From positions 1 through 5,965 of the forward strand of contig SKXI01000367.1 in assembly GCA_007128515.1 (NCBI GenBank): a stretch of 5,965 nt of DNA, written 5' to 3'. Positions 1 to 3,201 of this stretch are shown piece by piece (position 1 is the first letter of the stretch; every line of letters starts with the position of its first letter). The position numbers and the translations under genes are program-made. The notes beneath the pieces are model-generated. The model searched no databases, was not told the DNA's origin, and worked only from the letters and a program-made list of their open reading frames with translations. The stretch is from Halococcaceae archaeon (lineage in GTDB: Archaea > Halobacteriota > Halobacteria > Halobacteriales > Halalkalicoccaceae).

Positions 1-278
1 ACGCCCTGCTCGTCGACTCGGTCGATTCGCGCGGCGCGGGCGGCACCGGCGAGACCCACGACTGGGTCGCCACCGGATCGCTCGTCGAGACGCTCGACTC
101 CCCGATCGTACTCGCGGGCGGGCTCACGCCGGAGAACGTGCGCGAGGCGGTCGAGACGGTCACGCCGTTCGGCGTCGACGTCGCCGGTGGGGTCGAAACC
201 GAGAGCGGCAGGAAGGACCACGACGCGGTCGCGCGGTTCGTCGCGAACGCGACCCGCCGGAGGGTGAGCGCGGGATGA
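1..278 (+). CDS. trpF: Phosphoribosylanthranilate isomerase, C-terminal part (5' end outside window)
   Basis: TrpF converts N-(5'-phosphoribosyl)anthranilate to the CdRP enol-ketone, the third step of tryptophan synthesis, in the cytoplasm. Only the last 91 codons are visible, read from base 3 to the TGA at 276-278; the family is usually about 200-215 residues, so more than half is missing, including the N-terminal catalytic Cys. Visible (β/α)8-barrel signatures in order are ALLVDS, whose Asp matches the catalytic acid at the end of strand 6, then GGTGETHDW, LAGGLTPENV and GVDVAGGVE, which build the phosphate-binding half of the barrel. The last motif is more often GVDVSSGVE, so the two serines are replaced by Ala-Gly here. 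The stop codon overlaps the trpE start in ATGA, indicating translational coupling. The match to TrpF is firm; the order agrees with the haloarchaeal trpDFEG cluster, so trpD probably lies just upstream. Confidence 0.95.
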   Translation, partial: ALLVDSVDSRGAGGTGETHDWVATGSLVETLDSPIVLAGGLTPENVREAVETVTPFGVDVAGGVETESGRKDHDAVARFVANATRRRVSAG

Positions 279-1876
279 GGGCCCACGAGAGCCGGGAGGC
301 GTTCGTCGAGCGGTTCGACGAGGCGGGAGACGGGCCGGTCGTCGCCTACCTCGAGGTCGCCCTCGACGTCGAGACGACGCCGCTGTCGGCGTACGCGGCG
401 CTCACCGGTCGCTCCACCGACCTCGACGAGCCGGCCTACGCCTTTCTGCTGGAGAGCGCCGAGAAGGTGGCCTCTTCCGACCCGGACGGGGCGTTCCGTC
501 CCTCGTCCGAGTCCGCGGACCGCCACGCCCGGTACTCGTTCGTCGGCTACGATCCCGACGCGGTCGTGACCGCCGACCCCGACACCGTGACCGTCGAGAG
601 CCTCTCCGACCCACGCCTGTCGGAGCTGCTGCGGGCGGACGCGGGGGGCGACGTCCTCGAGGCGCTCTCGACGGCGCTGCCCGATCTCCCGCTCGTCGGC
701 TTCCCCGAGACGGAGCGCCAGCTCCTCACCGGCGGCCTCGTCGGGTTCCTCGCCTACGACGCCGTCTACGACCTCTTCCTCTCGGAGGTCGGGGTCGACC
801 GGCCCGACGACCTCCCGCTGCCGGACGCCAGGTTCGTCCTCACCACGGCGACGCTCGTCTTCGACGAGGTCGCGGAGGAGGTCTCGCTCGTGTTCACCCC
901 AGTGGTCTTCCCCGGGGACGCCCCCGAGGAGATATACGCGGAACTCGTTGGGGAGGCAGAGCGTGTCAGCGGTCTCCTCGTGGACGCGAACGGCCCGGAG
1001 ACCGGCGGGTTCGTGAAGGAGGCAGAGCGTGCCGACCCCCGCGAGGAGTACGAAGACGCCGTCCGTGCGGCGAAAGAACACGTCCTCGCCGGCGACATCT
1101 ACCAGGGCGTGATCTCGCGCAAACGCGAACTCGTGGGGGAGGTCGACCCGCTTGGGCTCTACGGGGCGTTGCGCGAGGTCAACCCCTCGCCGTACATGTA
1201 CGTCCTCGACTTCGACGACCTCTCGATCGTCGGCGCGAGCCCCGAGACGCTCGTCTCGGTTCGCGGGGACCTCGTGACGAGCAACCCGATCGCGGGCACC
1301 TGCGCGCGCGGGTCGAGCCCCGTCGAGGACCGCCGGCTGGCCGGGGAGATGCTCGCGGACGGGAAAGAGCGCGCCGAACACACGATGCTCGTCGACCTCG
1401 CGCGAAACGACGTCCGGCGGGTCTCCGTCCCTGGAAGCGTCCGCGTCGACGAGTTCATGAACGTGCTCAAGTACAGCCACGTCCAGCACATCGAGTCGAC
1501 GGTGACGGGTCGACTGCGAGCGGAGTGTGACGCGTTCGACGCGACGCGGGCGACCTTCCCCGCGGGAACGCTCTCGGGCGCGCCGAAGGTGCGCGCGATG
1601 GAGATCATCGACGCGCTCGAGCGCGGGCCGCGAGGGGTGTACGGCGGCGGCGTCGGCTACTACTCCTGGACCGGCGACGCGGACGTGGCGATCGTGATCC
1701 GGACCGCGACGGTCGATCACGGCGCCGAAAACGGCTCGGACCGGGTCACCGTTCAGGCGGGGGCGGGGCTGGTCGCCGACAGCGATCCGGCGAAGGAGTA
1801 CGAGGAGACCGAGAAGAAGATGGACGGCGTGCTCGCCGCGCTCCGAGCGATCGAGGTCCAGGAGGTGCTCCGATGA
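275..1876 (+). CDS. trpE: Anthranilate synthase component I
   Basis: TrpE makes anthranilate from chorismate using ammonia delivered by TrpG, the committed step of tryptophan synthesis. The protein is 533 residues, normal for the family. The N-terminal domain carries LLES (residues 58-61), the site that binds feedback-inhibiting tryptophan in bacterial TrpE, and RYSFVGYDP (86-94). The chorismate-binding domain starts near 255 with EYEDAVRAAKEHVLAGDIYQ, then NPSPYMY (303-309), GASPE (320-324), PIAGT (338-342), HTMLVDLARND (369-379, catalytic His369), FPAGTLSGAPK (428-438), GGGVGYYS (457-464) and KEYEETEKK (507-515). Glu324 and the KEYEE acids correspond to Mg-chorismate ligands. PIAGT is followed by CARG rather than the common RPRG. 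The start is the ATG overlapping the trpF stop; a GGAGG lies at 259-263, a rather long 11 nt upstream. PabB is the main alternative, but LLES and the trpF/trpG neighbours favour TrpE. Confidence 0.97.
   Translation: MRAHESREAFVERFDEAGDGPVVAYLEVALDVETTPLSAYAALTGRSTDLDEPAYAFLLESAEKVASSDPDGAFRPSSESADRHARYSFVGYDPDAVVTADPDTVTVESLSDPRLSELLRADAGGDVLEALSTALPDLPLVGFPETERQLLTGGLVGFLAYDAVYDLFLSEVGVDRPDDLPLPDARFVLTTATLVFDEVAEEVSLVFTPVVFPGDAPEEIYAELVGEAERVSGLLVDANGPETGGFVKEAERADPREEYEDAVRAAKEHVLAGDIYQGVISRKRELVGEVDPLGLYGALREVNPSPYMYVLDFDDLSIVGASPETLVSVRGDLVTSNPIAGTCARGSSPVEDRRLAGEMLADGKERAEHTMLVDLARNDVRRVSVPGSVRVDEFMNVLKYSHVQHIESTVTGRLRAECDAFDATRATFPAGTLSGAPKVRAMEIIDALERGPRGVYGGGVGYYSWTGDADVAIVIRTATVDHGAENGSDRVTVQAGAGLVADSDPAKEYEETEKKMDGVLAALRAIEVQEVLR
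1861..1867 (+). promoter_or_regulatory. Ribosome binding site of trpG
   Basis: GGAGGTG is a full match to the complement of the archaeal 16S rRNA 3' end (CACCUCC) and ends 5 nt before the ATG at 1873. It lies inside the last codons of trpE and supports both the trpG start and independent or coupled initiation at the ATGA junction. Confidence 0.8.
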
Positions 1877-2469
1877 GCGTTCAGCGAGGCAAACGAGTGC
1901 TGTTCGTCGACAACTTCGACTCCTTCACCTACAACCTCGTCGAGTACGTCTCCGAACACGGGGCGGAGACCGAGGTACTCAGGAACACGGCCTCGCTCTC
2001 TGCGGTCCGCGCGGCCGATCCCGACGCCATCGTGATCAGTCCGGGTCCCGGTCATCCGGAGAACGAGCGCGACGTGGGCGTCACGATCCCGGTCCTCCGC
2101 GAGGTGAGTCCCACGGTCCCGACGTTCGGGGTCTGTCTCGGGCTCGAAGCGGCGGTCTACGCCTACGGTGGGACGATCGGTCGGGCCCCGGAGCCGATCC
2201 ACGGCAAGGCGTTCTCCGTACAGCACGACGGTCGGGGCGTCTTCGCCGGGCTCGAACAGGGCTTTCAGGCCGGCCGGTATCACTCGTTGATCGCGACCGA
2301 GGTGCCGGAGTGCTTCGAGGTGAGCGCGACGACCGATCACGAGGGGACCGAACTCGTGATGGGGATCCGCCACCGGGAGTACCCGATCGAGTGCGTCCAG
2401 TTCCACCCCGAGAGCGTGCTCACGGCGGTCGGCCACGACGTGATCGAGAACTTCCTTCGAGGTATCTGA
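1873..2469 (+). CDS. trpG: Anthranilate synthase component II (glutamine amidotransferase)
   Basis: TrpG hydrolyses glutamine and passes ammonia to TrpE. It is a 198-residue class I (triad) amidotransferase, the usual length for a stand-alone TrpG/PabA. Visible motifs are FVDNFDSFTYNLVEY (11-25), the oxyanion-strand segment SPGPGHPEN (56-64), the nucleophile elbow GVCLGLEA (86-93, catalytic Cys88), RYHSL (135-139) and FHPES (177-181) with the triad's His178 and Glu180. The segment after the nucleophile is normally CLGHQ; here it is CLGLE, so the His and the Gln that lines the glutamine pocket are both changed (see findings). The start is the ATG overlapping the trpE stop, with a perfect GGAGGTG 5 nt upstream. 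In many organisms TrpG also serves PabB for folate; that cannot be judged here. It is the last gene of the operon, because the next gene is convergent. Confidence 0.95.
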   Translation: MSVQRGKRVLFVDNFDSFTYNLVEYVSEHGAETEVLRNTASLSAVRAADPDAIVISPGPGHPENERDVGVTIPVLREVSPTVPTFGVCLGLEAAVYAYGGTIGRAPEPIHGKAFSVQHDGRGVFAGLEQGFQAGRYHSLIATEVPECFEVSATTDHEGTELVMGIRHREYPIECVQFHPESVLTAVGHDVIENFLRGI

Positions 2470-2488
2470 GGGGGATCAGCGTAACCAT

Positions 2489-2502
2489 CCGGGGCTCCCC
2501 GG
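2489..2502. repeat. GC-rich palindrome in the trpG/membrane-protein convergent gap
   Basis: CCGGGG-CT-CCCCGG is a perfect 14-bp inverted repeat 20 bp after the trpG stop. As RNA it could form a 5-bp stem with a 4-nt loop. No T-run follows on either strand, and archaeal terminators usually depend on T-tracts, so calling it a terminator would be a guess. The rest of the 104-bp gap (2470-2573) shows no gene. Confidence 0.4.
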
Positions 2503-2573
2503 TGTACACGCCATCGACGTCGCTCGATTCGGGTTCGATACCCTCTGAACTCCACCGACGATCCCCAAGAGAC

Positions 2574-2756
2574 CTAGAACGCGAGCGTCCCGGCGGCGGC
2601 GACGGCGCCGACGACGACGCTCGCGACCAGCGCGAGTTTCCAGGCGAGGTTCAGGACCACTCGGGTGACCGCGATCGCCGCGGCGACGGCCACCAACCCA
2701 CCGAAGAGCACGAGCGGATCGACGCCGAAGACCAGCATCGCTGCACTGTCGAACAT
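2574..2756 (-). CDS. Small two-helix membrane protein of unknown function
   Basis: This 60-residue protein is not assigned to a named family. It is almost entirely hydrophobic, with two predicted membrane segments, about residues 13-31 (starting DPLVLFGGLVAVAAA) and 39-59 (WKLALVASVVVGAVAAAG). The only basic residues, Arg32 and Lys40, sit in the short turn between them, so by the positive-inside rule the turn is probably cytoplasmic and both ends face out. There is no cleavable signal peptide motif, cysteine or metal-binding pattern. The ATG at 2754-2756 lies 22 bases after a TATA-like element, which fits a leaderless mRNA; a second Met at residue 7 is a possible alternative start. It is convergent with trpG and divergent from nrdJ, so it is transcribed alone. 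That it is a real gene is supported by its amino acid composition, clear promoter and the absence of any competing gene here; its function is unknown. Confidence 0.75.
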   Translation of the reverse strand: MFDSAAMLVFGVDPLVLFGGLVAVAAAIAVTRVVLNLAWKLALVASVVVGAVAAAGTLAF

Positions 2757-2775
2757 ACTCGAAAGATTACATCGG

Positions 2776-2788
2776 AAATAATAAGCTT
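2776..2788 (-). promoter_or_regulatory. Promoter (TATA/BRE) of the small membrane protein gene
   Basis: On the minus strand this reads AAGCTTATTATTT, an AT-rich island in GC-rich surroundings. The TTATTA core (2779-2784) is 23-28 bases upstream of the ATG's first base, the distance expected of a haloarchaeal TATA box to the transcription start. Transcription would therefore begin at or next to the ATG, giving a leaderless mRNA. This fits the lack of a Shine-Dalgarno sequence before that start. Confidence 0.65.
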
Positions 2789-2790
2789 GT

Positions 2791-2802
2791 TCGCTAGAGC
2801 GA
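2791..2802. repeat. Palindrome just upstream of the minus-strand promoter
   Basis: TCGCT-AG-AGCGA is a perfect 5-2-5 inverted repeat only 2 bp upstream of the AT-rich promoter island of the small membrane protein gene. Its place next to the BRE is typical for a regulator site, but no protein can be named from the sequence. Confidence 0.4.
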
Positions 2803-2970
2803 GCGGCCTGCGTTCACGACACGGATGCGTGCGTCGACCGGCGTCTCGGCCCTCTTAGCGCTCGAAATCCGACGCTTCCACGGACGCCCAGTCGCGCGCC
2901 CCTGGACGTGCGCGCTCCCCGATACGAATCGTTCCCGATCCCCTTCACTTCCACTCCGCTCTGAGCAGAC

Positions 2971-2976
2971 TTATTA
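2971..2976 (+). promoter_or_regulatory. Possible second, distal TATA box for nrdJ
   Basis: TTATTA within ACTTATTACGG stands out as AT-rich in this region. It could start a longer nrdJ transcript at about 2998-3001, giving a leader of roughly 200 nt. It is weaker than the proximal box because the flanking bases upstream (GAGCAGAC) are not a clear BRE. Confidence 0.3.
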
Positions 2977-2977
2977 C

Positions 2978-2999
2978 GGTCCCGCCACTACTCGGGACC
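2978..2999. repeat. Inverted repeat, 7-bp arms with 8-base spacer
   Basis: GGTCCCG (2978-2984) and CGGGACC (2993-2999) are exact reverse complements separated by CCACTACT. The repeat begins 1 base after the distal TTATTA box and ends near where transcription from that box would start, the position of a repressor operator. In a transcript begun further upstream it could instead form a stem-loop. Confidence 0.5.
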
Positions 3000-3011
3000 A
3001 AGCACTGCCAC

Positions 3012-3034
3012 GGCCATCTGGCCGGTCACTGACC
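3012..3034. repeat. Two abutting palindromes upstream of nrdJ
   Basis: GGCCA-TC-TGGCC (3012-3023) is directly followed by GGTCA-C-TGACC (3024-3034); both arms match perfectly in each. They lie about 50-70 bp upstream of the proximal TATA box, within reach of a regulator, or could form two small hairpins in a long leader RNA. Confidence 0.45.
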
Positions 3035-3059
3035 GACCAGAGGGATCACAGACCAACCA
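3026..3059. repeat. 14-bp direct repeat with exact 20-bp spacing
   Basis: TCACTGACCGACCA (3026-3039) and TCACAGACCAACCA (3046-3059) agree at 12 of 14 positions, with starts 20 bp apart, close to two turns of B-DNA. The second copy ends 23 bp before the proximal TATA box. The spacing and position suggest two protein subunits binding on the same face of the helix just upstream of the BRE. Confidence 0.5.
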
Positions 3060-3073
3060 CACTTGCACTAAGG

Positions 3074-3090
3074 AAAACAAAGTTTATGAG
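3074..3090 (+). promoter_or_regulatory. Proximal promoter (BRE/TATA) of the mini-ORF and nrdJ
   Basis: A purine-rich BRE-like stretch, AAAACAAAG, is followed by the TATA-like TTTATG (3083-3088), the most AT-rich point before nrdJ. Transcription would start near 3110-3113, about 10 bases before the mini-ORF ATG at 3121 and about 85 bases before the nrdJ ATG at 3198. Confidence 0.6.
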
Positions 3091-3120
3091 AGCCCCATCA
3101 GTAGGAGTTCGCCGTCACAG

Positions 3121-3201
3121 ATGAACCGGACCTATCAGCTCGCGGACCGCAGGATCGCCCGGCTGCGCCGTCTACACGCCACGAAAGAGGTGCGCGCATG
3201 A
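3121..3201 (+). CDS. Predicted 26-residue basic leader ORF overlapping the nrdJ start
   Basis: This short ORF runs from ATG 3121 to TGA 3199-3201 and overlaps the nrdJ ATG in ATGA, the same arrangement as trpF/trpE and trpE/trpG. It begins about 10 bases after the expected transcription start. The peptide (starting MNRTYQLADRR) has eight Arg/Lys against two Asp/Glu, unlike the acidic proteins around it, and contains an Arg-rich stretch RRIARLRRL (10-18). It contains the nrdJ ribosome binding site, so its translation would load or reopen the nrdJ start. It matches no family I recognise. It may be a true small protein, a regulatory upstream ORF whose peptide does not matter, or chance; the promoter distance and ATGA junction favour a real translated element. 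Confidence 0.45.
   Translation: MNRTYQLADRRIARLRRLHATKEVRA
3187..3192 (+). promoter_or_regulatory. Ribosome binding site of nrdJ
   Basis: GAGGTG pairs with the 16S rRNA 3' end and ends 5 nt before ATG 3198, the same spacing as at trpG. It decides the nrdJ start and lies inside the 26-codon leader ORF. Confidence 0.7.

Larger units (their letters stand above)
2785..3120. other. Divergent non-coding control region between the small membrane gene and nrdJ
   Basis: This stretch of about 336 bp shows no convincing gene. The plus-strand open frame from 2825 lacks the acidic composition of the neighbouring cytoplasmic proteins. From about 2960 onward the sequence becomes less GC-rich and dense in symmetrical elements: a TTATTA box (2971-2976), a 7-bp stem inverted repeat (2978-2999), two abutting palindromes (3012-3023 and 3024-3034), a 14-bp direct repeat (3026-3039 and 3046-3059), and a TATA box (3083-3088). 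These probably control nrdJ. The part from 2803 to 2960 has only weak GC-rich symmetry, such as GCGCGC at 2894-2899 and 2910-2915. Confidence 0.6.

Noticed and set aside
2531..2543. tRNA T-arm-like sequence GGGTTCGATACCC, possibly a tRNA or attachment site
   Set aside because: Only three stem pairs form. No matching acceptor strand, D-arm or anticodon arm is found at the right distance upstream, and no integrase gene is near.
2960..3120. Cobalamin riboswitch upstream of the B12-dependent reductase
   Set aside because: The gene makes this tempting, and short GCCAC-like strings occur, but the conserved B12 box and the multi-helix core cannot be assembled here. The space after the proximal start is too short.
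2825..3124. Plus-strand open frame of 99 codons in the nrdJ upstream region
   Set aside because: Its translation is rich in Arg, Ser, Pro and Thr with few acids, unlike haloarchaeal proteins. It runs through the repeats and TATA box and lacks a ribosome binding site.
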